NCBI GenBank assembly: GCA_022768465.1
Contig: JALELZ010000008.1
Location: 1-45,000, forward strand
Source: Lachnospiraceae bacterium
Lineage (GTDB): Bacteria > Bacillota > Clostridia > Lachnospirales > Lachnospiraceae
Length of the DNA stretch: 45,000 nucleotides
Direction: 5' to 3'
Shown here piece by piece: positions 1 to 6,954 of this stretch; the stretch's first letter is position 1; every line of letters begins with the position of its first letter. A program made the position numbers and the translations under genes. The notes under the pieces were generated by a model, which saw nothing but the letters and a program-made list of their open reading frames with translations, ran no database searches and had not been told where the DNA came from.

Positions 1-55
1 TTTTATGGTTCCTGCTGTATCTTTAAGAGCGATGCTCTTTCGTGACAGCTTCATT

Positions 56-84
56 ATGTTATCACAGTGACTTTTCTTTGTCAA
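56..84 (-). promoter_or_regulatory. Downstream promoter (P2) of a leftward tandem pair
   Basis: Minus strand: a perfect TTGACA (79-84), a 17-base spacer and TAACAT (56-61), again preceded by TGTGA as in P1. The start of transcription would fall near position 49. Just downstream is a small hairpin (AAGAGC at 25-30, GCTCTT at 34-39) in what would be the leader. Two near-consensus promoters in a row suggest a strongly expressed transcript. Confidence 0.6.
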
Positions 85-139
85 CCTCTTTTTTAAGAAG
101 TTTTTTCTGTGATCGCTGCTCTCAAGCGACAGCCTGTCT

Positions 140-168
140 AATTTATCACACACCGCATCTATTGTCAA
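140..168 (-). promoter_or_regulatory. Upstream promoter (P1) of a leftward tandem pair
   Basis: Read on the minus strand, a perfect TTGACA (-35, 163-168) is followed after exactly 17 bases by TAAATT (-10, 140-145), which is preceded by TGTGA. It points out of the left edge. With the second promoter 84 bp further on it makes the tandem arrangement usual for rRNA operons; the transcribed gene lies outside the window, so its identity is inference. Confidence 0.6.
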
Positions 169-258
169 CTCATTTTTTGTTTGAAAAAAATCTTTTTCGT
201 TATGTTGCTTTTCCTATCAGCAATTTAATATTTTATCTTAGCTATAACATGTATAAAA

Positions 259-1686
259 TCATGTTTTCTCACTATTTTTATCTATACTATATGTATATCT
301 GCACTTTGGATAGCCAGTACATGCCATAAACATCCCATATATTCCGCTTTTTTTCACTAATTTTCTTCCGCATTGCGGACATCTTATGGAGGGTTCAAAT
401 CCCTCCTTCTGCGTCAAAGAATTTGCACACTTTTTACATATTCCCAGATTCACATTTGACTTATAGCTTTTAAAAGTAAATTCTTTAATGTCCCCTTCAT
501 ATCCACATTTACTACACCTTTTCCAAGGTGTATTTGTAATATGATTTACAGCTACAAGTTTTTTGTCATCTAATTGTCCGTGCATGTAGTTTTGTATTTC
601 CTCTTTTCTGAAATTTTTATTTGGAATACTATATTCTTGATTTATTTGCTCATGCTTAGACTCTCTTTCTATTTGTTTATTTTTGTTCTCATTTAACTCA
701 TTTGTCCTCTTTACCCAATTAATTTCACTATTGACATTTTGTTTAATTACTTGTTTCCTTTCTTCAATATTTCTTTTTTTATCTTCATATGCTCTCAGTC
801 TTTTCTCTCGTTCATCTGCCAATATTTTTTCTGCTTTGTCTTTAGATAATGTTCGGTCTTTTAATGATTCTCCTAGCTTTGCTGTACAGACAATATATCC
901 TCCATTCTTATCTTCAAATTCTTCTATAGATGCACAGAAAATACATTCTTTGCAATTTTCCTTACTTATTTCATCGCCTTTAATATTAAAATTAATATTC
1001 TTTGGACATCCGTGTACATTAAATTCATTTTCATTAGAGTCAACATACAATTTTTTTGATTGCTCATATTTTTGTTCGAATGTATATGATTTCTTATCGA
1101 AATACACCCACCTTTTTTTGTTGTTTCTACCTATTAATATTTTCGATAATTTTTCTTCATTAGCTAATTCATCATATTTAAAATCGCTGAGATCTATCTC
1201 CAAGACTGGGATGTCCTTTTCTGCTATTTTACAAGTTTTATTTTCATCTACTTTGTGCGTTACATATATCTCAACATAAATTATTTTGTTTCCATCTGAA
1301 ATAATAATATCTGGCTTTAGTTTTCCTTGCCATTTTTCAACATCTACTGTACTAATTTGGAAGTGCTTCGGCATTGCATACACCCTATTTCCACCAGCCT
1401 GATTTCCATAGTTAATAAGCTTTACTGGCAGCCATATCTCATTCGATTCTGCAAGTATCTGCTTTGCCATTTCATGAAGAGAACTTTCTTTCGCATTCTC
1501 ACATATATAGTCTACATTCCAATTTTTCTTATGACGGAAATAAAATCTTTTTGGTCCTTTGCATGCTTCAACTTGTTTCTTGCATTCCGGGCATATACAA
1601 TCACATGCAAGCCCTTTTTTTACATCAAAAACTGAAACCATCCTTCCAGTACTATTCTGTTTTGCAAAAGGTATCTTATTATCCAT
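259..1686 (-). CDS. CoiA-like competence/PD-(D/E)XK nuclease family protein with topoisomerase-type zinc finger
   Basis: A 475-residue protein if started at the ATG at 1686, which has AAGGA about 10 bases upstream; a TTG at 1704 is an alternative start. The N-terminus has clustered Cys (CDCICPEC near 28-35) and the FYFRHKK block seen in CoiA-like proteins. A nuclease-like core follows: KPD (124-126) and VEIYVTH (138-144), fitting a PD-(D/E)XK fold but with Tyr where Lys or Gln is usual. Residues 280-365 are charged and probably coiled coil. The C-terminus has two Cys pairs (391/394, 417/420) and a zf-C4_Topoisom-like finger (CPQCG at 436-440, Cys456, Cys462). The gene is more AT-rich than its neighbours, which suggests transfer. 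A role in DNA uptake or processing is inferred from the family only. Confidence 0.72.
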   Translation of the reverse strand: MDNKIPFAKQNSTGRMVSVFDVKKGLACDCICPECKKQVEACKGPKRFYFRHKKNWNVDYICENAKESSLHEMAKQILAESNEIWLPVKLINYGNQAGGNRVYAMPKHFQISTVDVEKWQGKLKPDIIISDGNKIIYVEIYVTHKVDENKTCKIAEKDIPVLEIDLSDFKYDELANEEKLSKILIGRNNKKRWVYFDKKSYTFEQKYEQSKKLYVDSNENEFNVHGCPKNINFNIKGDEISKENCKECIFCASIEEFEDKNGGYIVCTAKLGESLKDRTLSKDKAEKILADEREKRLRAYEDKKRNIEERKQVIKQNVNSEINWVKRTNELNENKNKQIERESKHEQINQEYSIPNKNFRKEEIQNYMHGQLDDKKLVAVNHITNTPWKRCSKCGYEGDIKEFTFKSYKSNVNLGICKKCANSLTQKEGFEPSIRCPQCGRKLVKKSGIYGMFMACTGYPKCRYTYSIDKNSEKT

Positions 1687-1816
1687 TTCGCAAGTTTCCT
1701 TCAAATTTCATTACTTTCCTTTTAAATTGCATCATTATAAATACTATTATACAAATTTAGGTTGGCTAATTATTATATTTCAGTTATTAATTTATTTTTA
1801 ACGATATTTATTTCTC

Positions 1817-1872
1817 TAAAAAAACCGCTATGTATGCTCCTCTGTCTTCTTTTGGTACTTACACGCGGTTTT
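1817..1872 (-). terminator. Probable intrinsic terminator of azlCD
   Basis: On the minus strand 8-bp arms AAAACCGC and GCGGTTTT (1865-1872 and 1821-1828) enclose a 36-base loop and run into a T tract (1817-1823), about 30 bases after the azlD stop. The long loop lowers confidence. Confidence 0.5.
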
Positions 1873-1903
1873 CATTTCACTTATCTTAATTTTATTTTCC
1901 TTC

Positions 1904-2203
1904 TTAATGTAGGTAATGGCATGCCAGTACGACCAATACACATCCGGCTTCGACTACAAATAGATTGCCGTTTATCCACGCAAAGGCTATTCCGACTATA
2001 AATGCCAATGCTCCGTAGAGCGGCATTGATGTTGCATCAAGTATAGCCGGGAACGTCATTACTGCAAGTGTAATATAAGGCACATAGTACAGGAATGATC
2101 TGAGAAACTTATTCTTTATAGGCTTTCTTAATACCGTAAGCGGTACTACACGTATAGCGTAGGTCACGAGAGCCATTATTATAATATAACCGTATACGGA
2201 CAT
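1904..2203 (-). CDS. azlD: AzlD-type small subunit of branched-chain amino acid exporter
   Basis: A 99-residue, very hydrophobic protein with about three to four membrane segments, the usual size and shape for AzlD. Its ATG overlaps the azlC stop in a TAATG junction, so the two are translationally coupled, and a GGGAGGAG ribosome site sits about 6 bases upstream. AzlC/AzlD pairs export branched-chain amino acids and analogues such as azaleucine. The order azlC-azlD is the standard one. No dedicated regulator such as AzlB is visible next to it. Confidence 0.87.
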   Translation of the reverse strand: MSVYGYIIIMALVTYAIRVVPLTVLRKPIKNKFLRSFLYYVPYITLAVMTFPAILDATSMPLYGALAFIVGIAFAWINGNLFVVEAGCVLVVLACHYLH

Positions 2204-3027
2204 TATTTCTCTCCTCCCTTTGCTTCAAATGCCTCTACCTGTTCCTTAGCTTCTTCCTCTATATTCTCCTTAATAGGGAATAATACAGCTGCAATTGCCG
2301 AAAGAACTACTGTCAGTATGAGTATACGTGTACCTGATGACAAGCCTGATACGATAGGTGCAACAGAAGCTATAAAGCTTGCAATAAATCCGGCAAGTAC
2401 AAAGACCCCTGCTATTTTATCTGTTTTTGCCGGAGGAATTATAATTGCAAGGAACATTCCGAATATTGCAACATTCATTGCCTCAGCAAAAACCGGAGGC
2501 ATAACATTTCCCATAAATACTCCGAGACATGTTCCGATAGCCCATCCCGGTATAGCACCAAGCATTGCACCATAGGCATATCTTGGCTTCACATATCCCG
2601 GCACTGCGATTTCAAGTCCGAATATTTCATCTGTAATGCCATAACCGATCAGCAATCTATGGAAGAATGGCATATTAGGGTTTAGTTTCTGGCTGAGCGC
2701 ACAGCTCATGAGCATATACCTTGCATTTGCGATAAGTATCATAAGTATCAGCTCAATTAATGTGGCATGTTCTCTTATAAGAACGATTCCCGCATACTGT
2801 CCCGAAGATGAAACATTAAGAGCACTGAGCCAAAAGCCCTGCGCTATCGAAAGATCTGCGTTTCCGCACGCAATGCCGAGTGAAAATGAAACTGCAAGAT
2901 AACCGAGTCCTATCGGTACGGCATCTCTCATTCCTCTAAAAAATGATGCTCCTGCTTTTGGCAGATCTATAATAACTTCATCAGAATCAGGCTTGTTCTG
3001 ACTTTGTCTTACCTTTTCTTCCTCCAC
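2203..3027 (-). CDS. azlC: AzlC-type large subunit of branched-chain amino acid exporter
   Basis: A 274-residue integral membrane protein. A charged cytoplasmic N-terminus (about 30 residues) leads into the family-typical FFRGMRDAVPIGLGYLAVSF segment and several further helices, with ANARYMLMSCALS near the middle, a conserved AzlC stretch. The start is a GTG at 3027 with AGAGGA about 5 bases upstream. The C-terminal 20 residues are acidic. It should sit in the cytoplasmic membrane with AzlD and export branched-chain amino acids. Confidence 0.9.
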   Translation of the reverse strand: MEEEKVRQSQNKPDSDEVIIDLPKAGASFFRGMRDAVPIGLGYLAVSFSLGIACGNADLSIAQGFWLSALNVSSSGQYAGIVLIREHATLIELILMILIANARYMLMSCALSQKLNPNMPFFHRLLIGYGITDEIFGLEIAVPGYVKPRYAYGAMLGAIPGWAIGTCLGVFMGNVMPPVFAEAMNVAIFGMFLAIIIPPAKTDKIAGVFVLAGFIASFIASVAPIVSGLSSGTRILILTVVLSAIAAVLFPIKENIEEEAKEQVEAFEAKGGEK

Positions 3028-3165
3028 CTTTTTCCTCTTTTCTAAAAAAATTCAAAAGAAATTTGCGGTCAGGCGATTTGATCGTCTGTTTGTATTATTC
3101 TTCATTAACATTTATCAGACGGTTATTTTAACATAAAATTTATACAAATAGCAGTATGTATTATA

Positions 3166-3714
3166 TTAAATATTATTATCTATAGGCATCAGTCCGGTCA
3201 ACTCCTTCCATGAAGCCTCAAGCTTTTCAAGTGACCAGGCAGCATTAGCCGGACTTGTAGACGGAAGCTTGACAAATTCCGGGACTTTCTTTATCATAAA
3301 GCCGTCTGTTCCTATTCTACTGTCGTTTCTAATACTATCAGCAGTATATTTCATGAACAGTTCATAAGACTTTGTCCCGTTGCAGCATATTTTCCTAATA
3401 TTCGCTTTTTCAAGTATGATTCCGAGATCGTTCGGCACGACATTAGTAATACTCGAATCGGATGAACCCTTAATATCACATGATGCTATGGTATCCCAAA
3501 GTGCAACTCTGCCTCTTGCAAGCATGTCGGTCTTATCCTCAACAGTCAGCGGTACAAACGGATATTTTAATATCTCCGCCATTACCTTCCAAAATCGATT
3601 TTGCTTATGTCCGTAGAAAAATCCCGTCTCTCTGGATTTTACCGATGGAAATGATCCCAATATCAATATCTGTGCGTCACTTTTAAAAAGCGGCGGAAAC
3701 GGATGGTTTATCAT
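3166..3714 (-). CDS. DNA-deoxyinosine glycosylase (uracil-DNA glycosylase superfamily, HDG type)
   Basis: A 182-residue single-domain protein of the UDG fold. The first active-site block is GSFPS at 20-24, followed by GHKQNRFW at 35-42; the second is STSPANA at 152-158. These match the hypoxanthine-DNA glycosylase branch (family 6) rather than classical Ung. It would remove deaminated adenine from DNA by base excision. The start ATG has AGAGGA about 6 bases upstream. It stands alone between azlC and glyS. The exact substrate cannot be settled from sequence alone. Confidence 0.83.
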   Translation of the reverse strand: MINHPFPPLFKSDAQILILGSFPSVKSRETGFFYGHKQNRFWKVMAEILKYPFVPLTVEDKTDMLARGRVALWDTIASCDIKGSSDSSITNVVPNDLGIILEKANIRKICCNGTKSYELFMKYTADSIRNDSRIGTDGFMIKKVPEFVKLPSTSPANAAWSLEKLEASWKELTGLMPIDNNI

Positions 3715-3800
3715 TTATATCCTCTTAATTATTCCATAGTCTGAAGCAGTCTGTAATATCCCGCCAAAGGCGACATATTAATTCATTTTATCAATATAAT

Positions 3801-3829
3801 AAAAAGCCGGTCAATTTACACTGACCGGC
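3801..3829 (-). terminator. Intrinsic terminator after glyS
   Basis: On the minus strand perfect 8-bp arms GCCGGTCA and TGACCGGC (3822-3829 and 3806-3813) with an 8-base loop are followed by TTTTTATTAT, starting 11 bases past the glyS stop. It ends the long minus-strand series. Confidence 0.88.
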
Positions 3830-3840
3830 CGTTGTTGTGA

Positions 3841-5241
3841 TCAAAAATCGAATTTTCCGTCGAAGTAGCTGAGAAGATCTTCTATCTTAACTCTCTCCTG
3901 CTCCATCGTATCACGATGACGAATGGTTACGGAATTATCTGTTTCTGAGTCGAAATCGTATGTGATGCAGAATGGTGTTCCTATCTCATCCTGTCTTCTG
4001 TATCTTTTTCCGATACTTCCGCGGTCATCAAACTCACAGTAATACTTATTAAGAAGAGTATCAAATACCTTCTCCGCGCCATCGTTGAGCTTCTTTGAAA
4101 GAGGCAGAACTGCGATCTTTACAGGTGCAAGTGCAGGATGGAAATGCATAACAGTACGCTTATCTCCGCCCTCAAGCTCTTCCTCGTCGTAAGCTGCGCA
4201 AAGGAATGCAAGTGTTACTCTGTCTGCTCCGAGTGATGGCTCTACAACATAAGGAACATACTTTTCATTAGTCTCATCATCAAGATATGTAAGGTCCTGA
4301 CCTGATGTGTTCATATGCTGTGTAAGGTCATAGTCTGTTCTGTCTGCTATGCCCCAAAGCTCGCCCCATCCGAATGGGAAGAGGAATTCTATATCTGTAG
4401 TAGCTCTTGAATAGAATGAGAGCTCCTCAGGACTGTGATCACGTGTACGAAGCTCCTCATCCTTAAGTCCGAGATCGTGAAGCCACTTTATGCAGAATGC
4501 CTTCCAATATGCAAACCACTCAAGGTCTGTGTCCGGCTTACAGAAGAACTCAAGCTCCATCTGCTCGAATTCACGTGTACGGAATGTGAAGTTACCGGGT
4601 GTGATCTCGTTTCTGAAAGACTTACCTATCTGTCCGATACCGAAAGGAAGCTTCTTTCTTGAGGTACGCTGAACGTTTTTGAAATTAACAAAAATACCCT
4701 GTGCTGTCTCAGGTCTTAAATATACGGTATTCTTAGCATCCTCTGTAACACCCTGGAAGGTCTTGAACATCAGGTTAAAGCTTCTGATATCTGTAAAATT
4801 ATGTGCTCCGCATGATGGGCATGGGATCTTATGCTCATCTATAAATGCCTTCATTTCTTCCTGGCTCATTCCGTCTGCAGAATCATTAGGAAGCTTAATG
4901 TCATTCTTATCACAGAAGTCCTCAATGATCTTATCCGCTCTGAAACGCTCCTTACACTGCTTGCAGTCCATAAGAGGATCTGAGAAGCCTGCAAGGTGTC
5001 CTGATGCTACCCAGGTCTGAGGATTCATAAGGATGGCACAGTCAACACCAACATTGAGCTTTGATCCTTCGATGAACTTTCTCCACCATGCCTTCTTAAC
5101 ATTGTTCTTGAGCTCTACTCCGAGGTTGCCGTAATCCCAGGTATTTGCAAGTCCTCCATAGATCTCTGAACCCGGATAAATAAAGCCTCTGGTTTTGCAG
5201 AGAGCTATAATGTCCTCCATTTTAAACTTTGTTCTGTCCAT
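3841..5241 (-). CDS. glyS: Glycyl-tRNA synthetase, dimeric class II type
   Basis: 466 residues, the single-chain alpha2 type rather than the alpha2beta2 GlyQ/GlyS pair. It charges tRNA-Gly with glycine. The N-terminus has the family [12 protein letters not shown] stretch; a zinc-type insert shows CKQC and CPSCG; class II motif 2 is in [14 protein letters not shown]; a C-terminal anticodon-binding domain starts near residue 370. The start ATG follows AAGAGGA. It lies downstream of recO with a 111-bp gap. No T-box leader was found in that gap. A strong terminator follows the stop. Confidence 0.96.
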   Translation of the reverse strand: MDRTKFKMEDIIALCKTRGFIYPGSEIYGGLANTWDYGNLGVELKNNVKKAWWRKFIEGSKLNVGVDCAILMNPQTWVASGHLAGFSDPLMDCKQCKERFRADKIIEDFCDKNDIKLPNDSADGMSQEEMKAFIDEHKIPCPSCGAHNFTDIRSFNLMFKTFQGVTEDAKNTVYLRPETAQGIFVNFKNVQRTSRKKLPFGIGQIGKSFRNEITPGNFTFRTREFEQMELEFFCKPDTDLEWFAYWKAFCIKWLHDLGLKDEELRTRDHSPEELSFYSRATTDIEFLFPFGWGELWGIADRTDYDLTQHMNTSGQDLTYLDDETNEKYVPYVVEPSLGADRVTLAFLCAAYDEEELEGGDKRTVMHFHPALAPVKIAVLPLSKKLNDGAEKVFDTLLNKYYCEFDDRGSIGKRYRRQDEIGTPFCITYDFDSETDNSVTIRHRDTMEQERVKIEDLLSYFDGKFDF

Positions 5242-5352
5242 TTTGTATATCCTCTTATATCTAAATGATTTTTTACACTACAGATCCGCTGCGAAGCATT
5301 TATGCCCGCAGCAAATATTCAAAAACATAATAATCGATATTATAGAACATTA

Positions 5353-6018
5353 TCATAGATCGTGCAATATTCGCATTGACCTGAATGTGTGCGGCACCTG
5401 CCCGGAAAACAGCCCGGTACAGCTTTTCACAAGATCCGACACGTCCTTTCCTTCAAATACTTCCTTTTTGTAAAGCCTCGTAAGCGGAGCATTTAAGATA
5501 TATTTCCACAGCTTATCTGTAAGCTCTCTGTCTGAAGCATTTCCGTAATATCCGGGAAGCTCGGTATATTCACCCTCAAGCTTCATAAGTCTCAGCTCGC
5601 ATATCGCTGAGATCAGCCATGGCGAAAGCTCCTTTTTCCTGAGTGCAGAAAGTGTCATGAACGAAAGATTAAGAAGTGCCTTCGCTTCCTCCTTCGGCAT
5701 TCCTTCCGCAGAAAAATAATCAGCAAGCTCCAACACATAGAATCCATACATTGATACGTCCGGATCCATCGGTATTTCTGAAAATGCATCCATCACGGAA
5801 GCTCCGTGCAGGTTGAAGGCATTTTTACCCTTTGCAAGCAAAAACTCTGCCGCTGTAAACGGTCTTGCTGCGCCTGAAAGCTTTGACCCGATCTTAGCTG
5901 CGCCTTGCGCGAACACGGTGACCTTACCTACTTTATCTGTAAGCATTGTAAGCCTCCTGCCGTATTCGCCCTGCGGTCTTGCATCAAGTATTATTCCTTT
6001 TACAGAAAGCTCTTCCAT
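5353..6018 (-). CDS. recO: DNA repair protein RecO
   Basis: 221 residues. The N-terminal OB fold is recognisable (VKGIILDARPQGEYGRRLTM), followed by the helical domain. RecO works with RecR to load RecA onto SSB-coated single-stranded DNA in gap repair. Many RecO proteins have a four-Cys zinc site in the C-terminal half; here only isolated Cys residues remain, so the zinc site appears lost. The ATG lies one base after the era stop, so the two are co-transcribed and probably coupled. The order era-recO-glyS is common in Firmicutes. Confidence 0.92.
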   Translation of the reverse strand: MEELSVKGIILDARPQGEYGRRLTMLTDKVGKVTVFAQGAAKIGSKLSGAARPFTAAEFLLAKGKNAFNLHGASVMDAFSEIPMDPDVSMYGFYVLELADYFSAEGMPKEEAKALLNLSFMTLSALRKKELSPWLISAICELRLMKLEGEYTELPGYYGNASDRELTDKLWKYILNAPLTRLYKKEVFEGKDVSDLVKSCTGLFSGQVPHTFRSMRILHDL

Positions 6019-6019
6019 C

Positions 6020-6922
6020 TTATCTCTTCTTTATATTGTATCCGAAGCTCTTGATAAAGGTCTCATTGTCGCGCCAGTTTTTTCTTACCTTTACAAACAA
6101 TTTGAGGTTGACCTGAGCTCCGAGCTGGTCCTCGATCTCAGCACGTGCCGCGGTTCCGATCTTCCTCAGCATAGAGCCGCCTTTTCCGATAATTATACCC
6201 TTATGAGAATCCTTCTCGCACACGATATCGGCGTCAATATCAAACAAGCCATTCTTTCTCTCAGAGAATTTTTCTATAATAACTGCTGCTCCGTGCGGTA
6301 TTTCATCACTTATAAATTTAAGCATCTGCTCTCTTATAAGCTCTTCAGCTATTGTTCTCATAGGAATCTCTGTCACGGTTTCTTCATCATAATACATAGG
6401 TCCCTCCGGCATGTATTTAAAGATAGTTTCCATGAGCTCGTCTTCATTTTTCCCTGTAGCCGCAGAAACAGCTATAATATCATCGAAATGACATTTGCTG
6501 CTGTAGGTATCGATTACCGCCTTTATATCTGCCGGATTCTTAAGAGTATCAGTTTTGTTAATAACAAGTATGACCGGTCTGCTATGCTTGTTGCGGTTAT
6601 TGATAAGGTCAGCTATACGTTCCTCGCCTGCACCGACATACGTTGTAGGCTCGACCAGCCATACAATAACATCGGCATCTCCGAATGCCTTTTCCGCAAC
6701 TGTATCCATGAATTCACCAAGCTTATTTTTTGCCTTATGAATGCCCGGAGTATCCATGAATATTATCTGTCCTCTGTCATCTGTATAGACAGTTTCTATT
6801 TTATCTCTGGTAGTCTGCGGCCTGTCTGAGGTTATCGCTATTTTCTGTCCGATGAGTCTGTTCATAAGTGTTGACTTTCCCACATTCGGGCGTCCTACCA
6901 AAGCTGCGTATCCTGATTTCAC
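6020..6922 (-). CDS. era: GTPase Era, 16S rRNA-binding ribosome assembly factor
   Basis: 300 residues. GTPase motifs are complete: GRPNVGKS at 10-17, DTPG at 57-60, NKTD at 122-125. A KH RNA-binding domain follows with GKGG at 246-249. Era binds the 3' end of 16S rRNA and acts in 30S maturation. The start is a GTG at 6922 with GAGG 5 bases upstream; no in-frame ATG fits better. It lies 32 bp after the M16C peptidase gene and one base before recO. Confidence 0.96.
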   Translation of the reverse strand: MKSGYAALVGRPNVGKSTLMNRLIGQKIAITSDRPQTTRDKIETVYTDDRGQIIFMDTPGIHKAKNKLGEFMDTVAEKAFGDADVIVWLVEPTTYVGAGEERIADLINNRNKHSRPVILVINKTDTLKNPADIKAVIDTYSSKCHFDDIIAVSAATGKNEDELMETIFKYMPEGPMYYDEETVTEIPMRTIAEELIREQMLKFISDEIPHGAAVIIEKFSERKNGLFDIDADIVCEKDSHKGIIIGKGGSMLRKIGTAARAEIEDQLGAQVNLKLFVKVRKNWRDNETFIKSFGYNIKKR

Positions 6923-6954
6923 ATTGACCTCATTTCTGCTGCTGTTAAATATAG

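Noticed and set aside
1-54. An open frame starting ATG at 54 on the minus strand (MKLSRKSIALKDTAG...) running off the left edge
   Set aside because: The ATG lies 2 bases from the -10 box of P2, so it would not be within the expected transcript, and it has no ribosome site. It may simply be leader sequence.
5242-5352. T-box riboswitch before glyS
   Set aside because: The gap to recO is only 111 bp and no T-box sequence or specifier stem could be seen.
5813-6829. A 338-codon open frame on the plus strand
   Set aside because: It lies antisense to recO and era, has no recognisable domain and no ribosome site; era and recO are clear.
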